DNA from: Mycolicibacterium tokaiense | GTDB taxonomy: Bacteria; Actinomycetota; Actinomycetes; Mycobacteriales; Mycobacteriaceae | Direction of reading: 5' to 3' | Assembly: GCF_010725885.1 (NCBI RefSeq) | Contig: NZ_AP022600.1 | Coordinates: forward strand, 682,001-746,000 | DNA length: 64,000 nucleotides | Shown here: piece by piece, positions 54,193 to 62,703 of the stretch | Layout: every line of letters begins with the position of its first letter | Position numbering within the stretch: position 1 is the stretch's first letter | Position numbers and translations under genes: made by a program | Notes under the pieces: generated by a model | Seen by the model: the letters and a program-made list of their open reading frames with translations, nothing else | What the model was told of the DNA's origin: nothing | The model's database searches: none

Positions 54193-55935
54193 TCACGCCG
54201 CGTTGTCTGCACCCGGAGCGTCGGCGTAGCGCCCGGGTGACATCCACGAGGCGATGGCACCCAGCACCATCATCACCGCGGCGGCGGCGAACACCACCAC
54301 CAGTCCACTGTGGAAGGGCTCGGTGATCAGTTCGGGGAAGAAGGTCTTGCCCGTCAGCACATCGGCGTTGACGCCGGGCTGCTGCAGCGCGTGGGAGGGC
54401 TCGAGCAGTTCGGCGATCGGGTTGTACCCCAGGAATGCTGCGAACAGACTGCCCACCGGGGGCAGGTTGCCGACGTCCTGTGCGACACCGGCCGAGACGC
54501 CCTGGGCCTGCAGCCCGGTGGTCAGCGCCGACGGCAGGGTGTTCGCCAGGCCCGCGATCATCAGCGAGAAGAAGATGCCGATGGACAGCGAGGAGCCGGC
54601 GTTGAAGAACGTGGCGCGCACTCCGGAAGCCGAACCACGTTGCGCTGCAGGAACACTCGACATGATCGCCGCAGTATTGGGGGCGGTGAAGATACCGCCG
54701 CCCAGGCCGTTGAGGAACACGATCAGCGCGAACACCCAATAATCGAAGTTCACCGGGATCAGCAGCAGGGCCACGAACGTCACCGCCATCAACAGCATGC
54801 CGCCGACGGTGAAGGGACGCGCACCGAAGCGGTCGGACAGCGAGCCCGCGATGGGCCCGGCCACCAGGAAGCCCACCGTGATCGGCAGCAGATAGATACC
54901 GGCCCACAGTGGCGTGGATTCGAAGCTGTAGCCGTGCAACGGAAGCCAGATGCCCTGCAGCCAGATGATCAGCATGAACTGCAGGCCGCCGCGACCGACC
55001 GACGACAGCAGTCCGGCCAGATTGCCCATCCCGAACGACGCCGAGCGGAACAGCCGCAGGTCGACCATCGGTGCGGCCACCTTGAGCTCGACGACGCAGA
55101 ACACCGCCAGCAGCACCAGACCCGCCGCGATGGCGCCGAGCACCATCGGGTTGGCCCACCCGGTGCTCGCATCACCGTAGGGCTGGATGCCGTAGGTGAT
55201 GCCGATCAGGAGCACCGTCAGGCCGATGCCGAAGGTCAGGGTGCCGGCCCAGTCCAACTTGCCCGGGGTGCGCGAGCCCAGTTCTTTGAGCGATCGCAGG
55301 CTCCAGACGGTGCCGGCCAGACCGATCGGCACACCGACCCAGAAGATGGCCTGCCAGTGCCATTCGGACAGGAAACCGCCGATGAGCAGGCCGAGGAACG
55401 AGCCGGCCACCGCCGAGACCATGTTCACACCGAGCGCCATCCCGCGCTGGTTGGCCGGGAACGCGTCGGTGAGGATGGCCGACGACGAGGACATCAGCAT
55501 GGCGCCGCCCACACCCTGGACCACCCGCCAGGCGATCAGCCAGACCGCGCCGCCGCCCATCTGGAAAGGATCGAAGGACAGGGCCACGGCGGCGACGGTG
55601 AACACCACGAAGCCGAGGTTGTAGATGCGGACCCGGCCCAGCATGTCCCCCAGACGCCCGAACGGCACCACCAAAACGGCGGTCACCACCAGGTAGCCCA
55701 TCAGCATCCACAGCAGGTAGCTGACATTTCCCGGGGCCAGCGGATTGAGTCCGATGCCGCGGAAGATGGCGGGCAGCGAGATCAACACGATGGACGCGTT
55801 GATGGTGGCCAGCAGGGTACCCAACGTGGTGTTGGACAGCACGATCCACTTGTAGTGGGGATGGTCGTGATCCATCCGGACCCGGCGGCGCGCGGTGTCA
55901 TCGAGACGGGCGTCAGTGGTGAGTTCGGCAGTCAT
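54193..55935 (-). CDS. DHA2-family MFS exporter (EmrB/QacA type)
   Basis: 580 residues, about 14 helices. Motif A appears as [20 protein letters not shown], motif C region as [18 protein letters not shown] then [20 protein letters not shown], and a DHA2 start as [20 protein letters not shown]. It exports drugs or metabolites using the proton gradient. It converges on the LacI gene (stops 6 bp apart). An AT-rich palindrome about 60 bp upstream may bind its regulator. Confidence 0.93.
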   Translation of the reverse strand: MTAELTTDARLDDTARRRVRMDHDHPHYKWIVLSNTTLGTLLATINASIVLISLPAIFRGIGLNPLAPGNVSYLLWMLMGYLVVTAVLVVPFGRLGDMLGRVRIYNLGFVVFTVAAVALSFDPFQMGGGAVWLIAWRVVQGVGGAMLMSSSSAILTDAFPANQRGMALGVNMVSAVAGSFLGLLIGGFLSEWHWQAIFWVGVPIGLAGTVWSLRSLKELGSRTPGKLDWAGTLTFGIGLTVLLIGITYGIQPYGDASTGWANPMVLGAIAAGLVLLAVFCVVELKVAAPMVDLRLFRSASFGMGNLAGLLSSVGRGGLQFMLIIWLQGIWLPLHGYSFESTPLWAGIYLLPITVGFLVAGPIAGSLSDRFGARPFTVGGMLLMAVTFVALLLIPVNFDYWVFALIVFLNGLGGGIFTAPNTAAIMSSVPAAQRGSASGVRATFFNAGSSLSIGIFFSLMIAGLANTLPSALTTGLQAQGVSAGVAQDVGNLPPVGSLFAAFLGYNPIAELLEPSHALQQPGVNADVLTGKTFFPELITEPFHSGLVVVFAAAAVMMVLGAIASWMSPGRYADAPGADNAA

Positions 55936-55994
55936 CGTCTTTTCGTTTCGTGTCTCGGATCGGCCTGACAGCTCACCACGGCGTGCGCTGCAAC

Positions 55995-56015
55995 TTACAT
56001 ATATTAGCTATGCAA
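55995..56015. promoter_or_regulatory. AT-rich inverted repeat upstream of the MFS gene
   Basis: TTACATA, a 7-bp spacer and TATGCAA pair at six of seven positions. The spacer and arms are very AT-rich for this genome (TATATTAGCTATG) and may overlap a -10 element. It resembles a MarR- or TetR-type site. No regulator gene is beside it. Confidence 0.45.
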
Positions 56016-56078
56016 ACCAGTGGGAGGCAATTCCTGTTCCCCGGCGCTGCGCTAAGTTGGGCCGGTAACCGGAAAACC

Positions 56079-56171
56079 ACCACGCGGGAGCGCACGCCGA
56101 GTGCGCTGAGAGGACGGCTGGGGCCGTCGACCGTACGAACCTGACCGGGTAATACCGGCGTAGGGAGTGCT
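56079..56171 (+). ncRNA. TPP riboswitch (THI element)
   Basis: The conserved pieces are present in order: CGGGAGCGC, then GTGCGCTGAGAGGACGGCT, then ACGAACCTGACCGGGTAATA and CCGGCGTAGGGAGTGC, ending one base before the thiD GTG. The GGGAG near the 3' end is both part of the closing stem and the ribosome site, so TPP binding should block translation of thiD directly. Ends are approximate. Confidence 0.93.
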
Positions 56172-57002
56172 GTGAACTACTTGCCGTTGCCCCCGAGCGG
56201 GCAGACACCTCACCGCGTCATGACCATCGCCGGCTCCGATTCCGGCGGCGGCGCCGGAATCCAGGCCGACCTGCGCACCTTCGCCCTGCTCGGGGTGCAC
56301 GGATGTGTGGCGATGAGTGCCGTGACAGTGCAGAACTCGGTGGGCGTCAAAGCTTTTCACGAGATCCCGCTGGAGATCGTGGCCGGCCAGATCAGCGCCG
56401 TGGCCTCTGACATCGGTATCCAGGCCGCCAAGACCGGGATGCTGGCGTCCTCGGAGATCATCGGCTGCGTGGCTCAGACCTGGCAGGCCGAGTGCGCCGG
56501 CACTCCCCTGGTGGTGGACCCGGTGTGCGCATCGATGCACGGCGATCCGCTGCTGCACCCGTCCGCGCTGTCGGCGCTGCGCGACCAGTTGTTCCCGCTG
56601 GCCACCCTGGTGACACCGAACCTCGACGAGGTGCGCCTGCTGGTGGACATCGACGTCGTCGACGACAGGTCCCAGCGGGAGGCGGCGCGCGCCCTGCACG
56701 CGCTGGGGCCGCAGTGGGCCCTGGTCAAGGGCGGGCACCTGAAATCCTCGGACGCCAGCCCCGATCTGCTCTTCGACGGCACCGAGTTTCAGGAGTTCCA
56801 CGCCCCGCGGGTGGCCACCGGGCATGACCACGGCGCCGGTGACACCTTGGCCGCTGCCACCACCTGCGCTCTGGCGCACGGCTTTTCGGTTCCCGACGCC
56901 GTGGCGTTCGCCAAGACCTGGGTGACCGAGTGCATTCGGGCCGCCTACCCGCTGGGCCACGGCCACGGCCCGGTCAACGCGATGTTCAGGCTGCAAGCGT
57001 GA
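56172..57002 (+). CDS. thiD: Hydroxymethylpyrimidine/phosphomethylpyrimidine kinase ThiD
   Basis: 276 residues from the GTG that follows the riboswitch. Markers are [20 protein letters not shown] near the start, [26 protein letters not shown], and the ATP/anion-hole motif [20 protein letters not shown]. It phosphorylates HMP and HMP-P for thiamine synthesis. It overlaps the next hydrolase gene in a GTGA. The thiD-hydrolase order matches Rv0422c-Rv0421c, but thiC is not next to it here. Confidence 0.96.
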   Translation: MNYLPLPPSGQTPHRVMTIAGSDSGGGAGIQADLRTFALLGVHGCVAMSAVTVQNSVGVKAFHEIPLEIVAGQISAVASDIGIQAAKTGMLASSEIIGCVAQTWQAECAGTPLVVDPVCASMHGDPLLHPSALSALRDQLFPLATLVTPNLDEVRLLVDIDVVDDRSQREAARALHALGPQWALVKGGHLKSSDASPDLLFDGTEFQEFHAPRVATGHDHGAGDTLAAATTCALAHGFSVPDAVAFAKTWVTECIRAAYPLGHGHGPVNAMFRLQA

Positions 57003-57619
57003 ACCTCGAGGCCATCGCAGGGGTGGCCCATGAACCGGACGGCGCGCCGACTGGCGTGGTGCTGTTGACCCACGGCGCCGGCGGCAGCCGGGAGGCCCCG
57101 CTGCTGGGCCGGATCTGCGACGAGTGGGCCCGGCGCGGCTGGCTGGCCATCCGCTACAACCTGCCCTACCGGCGTCGGCGACCCAAGGGCCCGCCCTCCG
57201 GGTCTGCCGCTGCCGATCAGGCCGGCATCATCGAGGCCATCGAGCTGGCGCACACCCTGTCCGACGGGCCGGTGCTGGTTGGTGGGCACTCGTACGGCGG
57301 CCGGATGACGTCGATGGTCGCCGCGCAGGGCGCCGACCTGGCCGGGTTGACGCTGTTCTCCTATCCCCTGCACCCGCCGGGCAAGCCGGAGCGCGCCCGC
57401 ACCGAACACCTGCCGCAGATCACCGTGCCGACGGTGTTCACCCACGGCACTGCCGACCCGTTCGGCTCGATCGAGGAGTTGACGCAGGCCGCCGCGCTGC
57501 TGGGTGGGACATCCGAGATCGTCGAGATCACCGGCGCCCGCCACGACCTGGCGTCGAAGACGCTCGTTGTGCCCGCGCTGGCGGTCGACGCTGCGCTACG
57601 GGTCTGTGGGCTTGGCTAG
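56999..57619 (+). CDS. Alpha/beta-hydrolase family protein (Rv0421c-like)
   Basis: 206 residues from a GTG overlapping the thiD stop. The fold shows VVLLTHGAGGSREAPLL, the nucleophile elbow VLVGGHSYGGRMTSM, VFTHGTADPFGSIEEL with the acid, and the His in TGARHDLASK. It is probably translated together with ThiD under the riboswitch; its reaction is unknown. It overlaps the convergent TetR gene by 24 bp. Confidence 0.83.
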   Translation: MNLEAIAGVAHEPDGAPTGVVLLTHGAGGSREAPLLGRICDEWARRGWLAIRYNLPYRRRRPKGPPSGSAAADQAGIIEAIELAHTLSDGPVLVGGHSYGGRMTSMVAAQGADLAGLTLFSYPLHPPGKPERARTEHLPQITVPTVFTHGTADPFGSIEELTQAAALLGGTSEIVEITGARHDLASKTLVVPALAVDAALRVCGLG

Positions 57620-58189
57620 GTCCTCACCGACAGTCAGCTCCAGCAAGGTGTCGACCAGGGCGTCGGCGTCGGCGTAGGCGGTTCCGGTGCTGAGCAGCCC
57701 GCTGGCCTCCAGGCCCGCCGCACCATGGGTGCCGGTGAGGAACAGCGCCTCGTAACGCAGCGCCTCCATGTCGCCGAACACCGCGGCAACCACCGCGTGG
57801 AACTCGTCGCAGAACCGCTGGGCGGCGCGGCCCACCTCAGACAGGTCATCGGCGGGCGCGGCGAACATCAGCCGATACATGTGCGGATGCTCCCGGCTGG
57901 TGGTGATCATGCAGCTCAGTGCGGCCCGCAAGGTCTGGATGGGGGTGGTCGCTGGATCCGCGCGCAGCGCATGGACGGCATCAGCCAGACGTTGCCATCC
58001 CTCGGTGGCGACTGCGGTGAGCAACGCTTCCTTGTCGGGGAAGTGTCCGTAGGGAGCGCCACGGGTGACCCCCGCGCGGGCCCCGACCTCGCGCAAGGTC
58101 ACGGCCGCGGGTCCACCGCTGTCCAACAGGGCCGCAGCATGATCCAGCAGGGCTCGGCGAGTGGCGGCGGCCGAATCAGCACGACTCAT
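57596..58189 (-). CDS. TetR-family transcriptional regulator
   Basis: 197 residues. The helix-turn-helix is VTLREVGARAGVTRGAPYGH, in the first 55 residues, followed by a C-terminal domain with the pattern HPHMYRLMFAAPADDLSEVG of TetR_C subgroups. It is divergent from the alcohol dehydrogenase gene with only 54 bp between, which contain an inverted repeat, so it very likely represses that gene and itself. Confidence 0.9.
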   Translation of the reverse strand: MSRADSAAATRRALLDHAAALLDSGGPAAVTLREVGARAGVTRGAPYGHFPDKEALLTAVATEGWQRLADAVHALRADPATTPIQTLRAALSCMITTSREHPHMYRLMFAAPADDLSEVGRAAQRFCDEFHAVVAAVFGDMEALRYEALFLTGTHGAAGLEASGLLSTGTAYADADALVDTLLELTVGEDLAKPTDP

Positions 58190-58205
58190 GGTCCACGCAT
58201 TCTAG

Positions 58206-58238
58206 ATGACGTTGTCACGTGAAGTCTGCTAACGTCAT
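58206..58238. promoter_or_regulatory. Operator between TetR and alcohol dehydrogenase genes
   Basis: ATGACGTT, a 17-bp spacer and AACGTCAT form a perfect inverted repeat. The spacer contains a further palindrome, TCACGTGA (58215-58222). The whole site lies in the 54-bp divergent region. Confidence 0.7.
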
Positions 58239-58243
58239 TTCAC

Positions 58244-59263
58244 ATGACAGCGTCATACGAAACCGTCCACGCCCACGCTGCGGTCGCACCCGGCGCAGAA
58301 CTCACCCCGCACGAGTACCGGCCTGGTGGGCTCGCTCCGCTGGAGGTGGAGATCACCGTGACGCACTGCGGCGTCTGCGCCACCGACCTGCGGGTGATCG
58401 ACGCGGACCGCACTGTCGGCACACCCGTCGTGCCCGGGCACGAGGTGGCCGGAACGGTGTCGGCCGTTGGCGACCTGGTGGACCCCGACCGGGTGTGGGT
58501 GGGACAGCGGGTGGTCGCCGGAGGCGTCTCGGGCACCTGCATGGCCTGCGAGTTCTGCCTGTCGGGCCGCACCCACCTCTGCCCGCGACGCGAGAGCATG
58601 GCCCACCGCGGCGACCGCGGCGGTTTCGCCTCCTCGGTGCGGGTCAGCGACTGGCGGTTCGTGTATCCGCTGCCCGACGCCATCGACCTCGCGCACGCCG
58701 GTCCGTTCCTGTGTGCGGGCGCCACGGTGTTCGCCCCCTTCCTGCGCCATGGCATCACCGCCTCCCATCACGTGGCGGTAGCGGGTGTCGGCGGCCTGGG
58801 CCACCTGGCCATCCAGTTCGCCCGCGCCTGGGGGTGTGAGGTCACCGCCATCTCGTCATCGGCGGACAAAGCCGAGCAAGCCCGCCGGCTGGGTGCCCAC
58901 CACTTCGTGGAGAGCCGTGAGATTGCCACCACGACAAACAGATTCGATGCCATTCTCAGCACCGCCTCCGGGGATCTGCCGTGGGACGACTACATCGCGG
59001 CACTACGCCCCCAGGGCGTGCTCGTCCTGGTCGGTGCGCCGGAGCAGGCCATGTGCATAGACGGCAATGCACTGCTACACCAGGAGAAGCGGATTTCCGG
59101 CGGCGTGGCCGCAGCTCGTCAGGAAGTGATCGCGATGCTCGATTTCGCCGCCAGGACCGGCGTACGGCCCGTCATCGAGACCTTCCCGGCCTCCGACATC
59201 AACGGCGCCATCGCCCGGGTGCGCTCCAACGCAGTGCGCTTTCGGGCCGTGGTGGCCATGTGA
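58244..59263 (+). CDS. Zinc-dependent alcohol dehydrogenase (CAD/YahK-like MDR)
   Basis: 339 residues. VTHCGVCATDLRVID carries the first catalytic zinc Cys, PGHEVAGTV the His/Glu, and CMACEFCLSGRTHLC the four-Cys structural zinc site. The Rossmann motif VAGVGGLGHLAIQFA binds NAD(P). It resembles cinnamyl-alcohol/aldehyde-reductase-type MDR enzymes. It is controlled by the divergent TetR gene and followed by a monooxygenase gene, suggesting linked oxidation of an alcohol, aldehyde or ketone. Confidence 0.92.
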   Translation: MTASYETVHAHAAVAPGAELTPHEYRPGGLAPLEVEITVTHCGVCATDLRVIDADRTVGTPVVPGHEVAGTVSAVGDLVDPDRVWVGQRVVAGGVSGTCMACEFCLSGRTHLCPRRESMAHRGDRGGFASSVRVSDWRFVYPLPDAIDLAHAGPFLCAGATVFAPFLRHGITASHHVAVAGVGGLGHLAIQFARAWGCEVTAISSSADKAEQARRLGAHHFVESREIATTTNRFDAILSTASGDLPWDDYIAALRPQGVLVLVGAPEQAMCIDGNALLHQEKRISGGVAAARQEVIAMLDFAARTGVRPVIETFPASDINGAIARVRSNAVRFRAVVAM

Positions 59264-59285
59264 CGTCCGGATCGGGGACCAAAGG

Positions 59286-59313
59286 CCCCAACTTACCGAC
59301 GGGTAAGTTGGGG
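59286..59313. promoter_or_regulatory. Perfect 12-bp palindrome upstream of the monooxygenase gene
   Basis: CCCCAACTTACC, a 4-base centre and GGTAAGTTGGGG. It ends 12 bp before the ATG of the monooxygenase. It may be a TetR-type operator (TTACC-N4-GGTAA core) or end the alcohol dehydrogenase transcript; the lack of a T tract and closeness to the start favour an operator. Confidence 0.7.
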
Positions 59314-59325
59314 TAACCTCGTCGC

Positions 59326-60816
59326 ATGACAACGGAGCACACCGACGTCGTCATCGTCGGGGCCGGCTTCGCCGGCATCGGTGCGGCGATCCAGCTCAAG
59401 CGACTCGGGTTCGACGATTTGGTCCTGCTCGACCGCGAGGACGACCTGGGCGGCACGTGGTACGTCAACCACTACCCCGGCCTGGCCGTCGACGTCCCCA
59501 CCACCACGTATTCGTACTTCTTCGAGCCCAACCCCAACTGGTCGCGGCTGTTCTCCACCGGCACCGAGATCAAGAAGTACGCCGACGACGTGGCGACCAA
59601 GTACGACGTACGCCGCCATATCCGCTACAACGCCGATGTCCAGAGCGCCCGCTGGGACGAAGAGACGGCGCGCTGGCAGGTCAGCCTGGCCGACGGGCAG
59701 ACCCTGAGCTGCCGCTACCTGATCACCGCCACCGGGTTCCTGTCCCAGCCGAAGCTGCCGGACATCCCCGGCATCACCGACTTTGCCGGCAAGCTGGTGC
59801 ACACCACCGACTGGGACGACGCCTACGACCCCACCGGTGACCGGATCGCGGTGATCGGCACCGGGGCGACTGCGGTGCAGTTGATCCCCGAGCTGGCCAA
59901 GACCGCCGCCGAGCTGACGGTGTACCAACGCACCCCCATCTGGGTGGCACCCAAACTGGACTTCGCCATCTCCGAACGCGCCAAGCGACTGTTCGCCCGA
60001 ATGCCATGGACGCAGAGGCTGATTCGAGCCATCACCGACACCATCTACGAGACCATGATCAATGTCGGCGTGGTGAACTACCGCGTGCCGTTGTTCCGCC
60101 GGCTCAACATCTCGGCGATGGACCTGTGCAAGATCAACCAGTTCATCCAGGTCCGGGACAAGGACCTGCGGCGGAAGTTGACGCCCGACTACGACATCGG
60201 CTGCAAACGGCCGACGTTCTCGAACAGCTACTTCCGCACGTTCACCAAGCCGAACGTACAGCTGCAGACCGAGGGCATCGATCACATCACCAGCGACGGG
60301 ATCGTCAACAACGACGGCACCACCACGACGATCGACACCCTGGTCCTGGCCACCGGGTTCGACCTCTGGGAAGCCAACTTCCCGGCCATCGAGGTGATCG
60401 GACGCGACGGCCGCAACCTCGGCAAGTGGTGGCGCGACACCAGATTCCAGGCTTACCAGGGTGTCTCGATGCCGTACTTCCCGAACTACCTGAGTCTGGC
60501 GAGCCCGTATGCCTTCCTGGGGCTGAACTTCTTCAACACCATGGAGTACCAGATGCGGTTGATGGACCGCCTGTTCACCGAGGTGAAGCGGCGCGGCGCC
60601 ACCACCTTCGAGGTGACCGAAGCGGCCAACACCGCCTACCTGGACAAGATGACCGAAATGCTGGGCGACTCGCTGTGGACGCTGGGCAACTGCGCGAGCT
60701 CGCGCTCGTACTATTTCAATCCGCACGGCGAACCGAGCCTGCTGCGCTCGATGTCGACCAAAGACGCCATCACAGAGGCCAGCGAGTTCCCGCTGAGCGA
60801 CTACCAGATCGCCTGA
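59326..60816 (+). CDS. Flavin monooxygenase, Baeyer-Villiger type
   Basis: 496 residues. The FAD motif VVIVGAGFAGIGAAIQLKRL is at the N-terminus and the NADPH motif IAVIGTGATAVQLIPEL near residue 180. FAGKLVHTTDWDD between them fits the Baeyer-Villiger fingerprint FxGxxxHTxxW. LGGTWYVNHYPGLAVDVPTT is typical of mycobacterial EthA-like enzymes. It oxidises ketones to esters or lactones; substrate unknown. A 12-bp palindrome precedes it. Confidence 0.92.
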   Translation: MTTEHTDVVIVGAGFAGIGAAIQLKRLGFDDLVLLDREDDLGGTWYVNHYPGLAVDVPTTTYSYFFEPNPNWSRLFSTGTEIKKYADDVATKYDVRRHIRYNADVQSARWDEETARWQVSLADGQTLSCRYLITATGFLSQPKLPDIPGITDFAGKLVHTTDWDDAYDPTGDRIAVIGTGATAVQLIPELAKTAAELTVYQRTPIWVAPKLDFAISERAKRLFARMPWTQRLIRAITDTIYETMINVGVVNYRVPLFRRLNISAMDLCKINQFIQVRDKDLRRKLTPDYDIGCKRPTFSNSYFRTFTKPNVQLQTEGIDHITSDGIVNNDGTTTTIDTLVLATGFDLWEANFPAIEVIGRDGRNLGKWWRDTRFQAYQGVSMPYFPNYLSLASPYAFLGLNFFNTMEYQMRLMDRLFTEVKRRGATTFEVTEAANTAYLDKMTEMLGDSLWTLGNCASSRSYYFNPHGEPSLLRSMSTKDAITEASEFPLSDYQIA

Positions 60817-60833
60817 GCAGAAAGCCGATACGG

Positions 60834-61097
60834 ATGACACAGAAGTCCCGCTTCCCCAGTTTCGCCGGTCTCGCCGTCGCCGCCACCGGGGTGTCGCATT
60901 TCGTCAAACCGGAGCTGTTCGAGTCCATCACCGCGCCGGCATTCCCGGACAACACGCGTCGCGCGATCTACATCAACGGCGGAATCGAGACCGCGATCGG
61001 TCTCGGACTGCTCAGCACCAAGACCCGCAAGGCTGCCCTGTTCGGCGGGCTGGGATACGTGGCCTACCTCGGCATCAACGGGGCGCGCAACCGCTAG
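60834..61097 (+). CDS. Small membrane protein (DoxX-like, mycobacterial)
   Basis: 87 residues from the ATG at 60834, 17 bp after the monooxygenase stop, so co-transcribed. Hydrophobic stretches SFAGLAVAATGVSHFV and AIYINGGIETAIGLGLLS suggest two or three short helices. The pattern HFVKPELFESITAPAFP resembles short DoxX-like proteins of mycobacteria. Function unknown. Confidence 0.75.
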   Translation: MTQKSRFPSFAGLAVAATGVSHFVKPELFESITAPAFPDNTRRAIYINGGIETAIGLGLLSTKTRKAALFGGLGYVAYLGINGARNR

Positions 61098-61115
61098 GTG
61101 GTTGACGCCGCCGCG

Positions 61116-62090
61116 TCAGCGGCTCACGGGATCGGCACCAGTATCCGACAACCGGGCGACATCCTCGCGGGTGGGCGCGGCCTCCCAGTCGCCCAGGCTG
61201 GTGCAGGCCAGAGCACCACACGCGGAAGCGACCTCCAAACAGGCTTGTGGGGGCGCGCCCCGAGCTGTCTCGGCCAGCCAGCCCGCCACAAACGCATCTC
61301 CGGCACCCACCGTGTCGGCCACGGTGATCCGGTGCGCATCCCGCGTGTGGACCGTGCTGCCGCGCGCCGCGACCGCGCCCCGGGCCCCCCGCTTGATGAC
61401 CACCTGTCCCACGCCGAGGGCGAGCAGTCCGTCGACCTGCCCACGCACATCGCTTGCGCCGGTCACCAGTTCGGCCTCGTCCTCGCCGGCGAAGACGATG
61501 TCGGCCCGCCGGGCCAGGGCACGGTACGCGCTGACCGCGGATTCCCGGTCCGTCCACAGACTCGCGCGGTGATTGACGTCGAAACTCACGACGCGGTTCG
61601 CGGCCTTGGCATGGTCGATGGCAGCGTGCAGGGCCAGACGCGGCCGCTCCCCCAGGGCCGCGGTGATACCGGTGACGTGCAGGATCCGACCCCGCTCGAT
61701 GACGTGGCGCGGTATGTCCGAGGGGCGCAGCCGGCTGCCGGCCTGGAACCGGCGGTAGTAGGTCAGGCGACTGGAGCCGGGGCTGGGACGTTCCTTGAGC
61801 ATCACCGCGGTGGCCGCCTCCGGGTCGACGATCGCCACTGTCTCGACCGACTCTGCGCGCAGTTCCCGCATGATCAGGTGACCGAGCGAGTCGGCACCGA
61901 CCCGGCCGATCCATGCGGCGGAGCCACCGAGCCGCGCCACCCCGATCGCGACATTGCTCTCGGCGCCACCGAAACCCAACTGCATCTCGCGCACATGGCT
62001 CAGGCTTCCCACCCGCTCTGCGGTGATCAAGCCCATGCTCTCCCCCACCGTGACCACATCGACGGGATCCTGTGATGTCACCGCGCACAT
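61116..62090 (-). CDS. PfkB-family sugar kinase, probable 2-keto-3-deoxygluconate kinase
   Basis: 324 residues. The PfkB fold shows VVTVGESMGLITAE at the start, GFGGAESNVAIGVARLGG, SFDVNHRASLW and the anion-hole/catalytic motif TVADTVGAGDAFVAGWLAE. KDG kinases have this layout. It lies last in an operon with an aldolase and a dehydratase, so should phosphorylate a 2-keto-3-deoxy sugar acid. It overlaps the aldolase gene by 13 bp. A GTG three codons in is an alternative start. Confidence 0.87.
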   Translation of the reverse strand: MCAVTSQDPVDVVTVGESMGLITAERVGSLSHVREMQLGFGGAESNVAIGVARLGGSAAWIGRVGADSLGHLIMRELRAESVETVAIVDPEAATAVMLKERPSPGSSRLTYYRRFQAGSRLRPSDIPRHVIERGRILHVTGITAALGERPRLALHAAIDHAKAANRVVSFDVNHRASLWTDRESAVSAYRALARRADIVFAGEDEAELVTGASDVRGQVDGLLALGVGQVVIKRGARGAVAARGSTVHTRDAHRITVADTVGAGDAFVAGWLAETARGAPPQACLEVASACGALACTSLGDWEAAPTREDVARLSDTGADPVSR

Positions 62091-62701
62091 ACCGATTCGG
62101 CAGCCGCCAGAGCGGAGCGGGCTGCGCCGGCCACCGCCCCGCGGTCAGGCGTCGCGGTGATCCAGCTGCCGGAGACGGCGAAGACCGAGGGCAGAGACAG
62201 CAGGTTCGCAACGCTGGCCAGCCGGACGCCTCCCGAGGGCATGAACCGCACGCCCGGATACACGGAGGCAAAGGCCCTGAGGCAGGCGGTCACATCCACA
62301 GCATCGGCGGGAAAGAGCTTGAGCTGGGTCAGCCCCAGACCCGAAGCCGTCTGGACCTCCGAAGGGGTGAGCACTCCCGGGATCACCGGAACACCGCAGG
62401 CTTGCACATACCGCACCACCTCGACGTCGAGGCCGGGTGTCACGATGAAGCGCGCGCCCGCCTCGAGCGCGGCGCGGGCCTGTTCCACGGTCAGTACCGT
62501 TCCCGCGCCCACCAGGATGTCCGCGCGGGCCGCCAGCCGCCGGAGTGCCGCCAGGCTGTGCGAAGTGCGTAGCGCCACTTCGACGATCGGCAGCCCGCCG
62601 TCGACGAGCCCGTCGCCGATCACGTCGACATCTCCCATGGCCCGTACCGTCAGCAGAGGAATGACGGGATACTCGGACATCCGGGTGTCCGGCTGGGACA
62701 T
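62078..62701 (-). CDS. 2-keto-3-deoxy-6-phosphogluconate aldolase family (Eda/DgoA type)
   Basis: 207 residues from the ATG at 62701. KDPG aldolase signatures are VEVALRTSHSLAALRRL, VGAGTVLTVEQARAAL, GARFIVTPGLDVEVV and the Schiff-base Lys in LTQLKLFPADAVD, then RFMPSGGV. It splits KDPG or KDPGal into pyruvate and glyceraldehyde-3-phosphate. It follows the dehydratase gene after 2 bp. Confidence 0.92.
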   Translation of the reverse strand: MSQPDTRMSEYPVIPLLTVRAMGDVDVIGDGLVDGGLPIVEVALRTSHSLAALRRLAARADILVGAGTVLTVEQARAALEAGARFIVTPGLDVEVVRYVQACGVPVIPGVLTPSEVQTASGLGLTQLKLFPADAVDVTACLRAFASVYPGVRFMPSGGVRLASVANLLSLPSVFAVSGSWITATPDRGAVAGAARSALAAAESVCAR

Positions 62702-62703
62702 GC

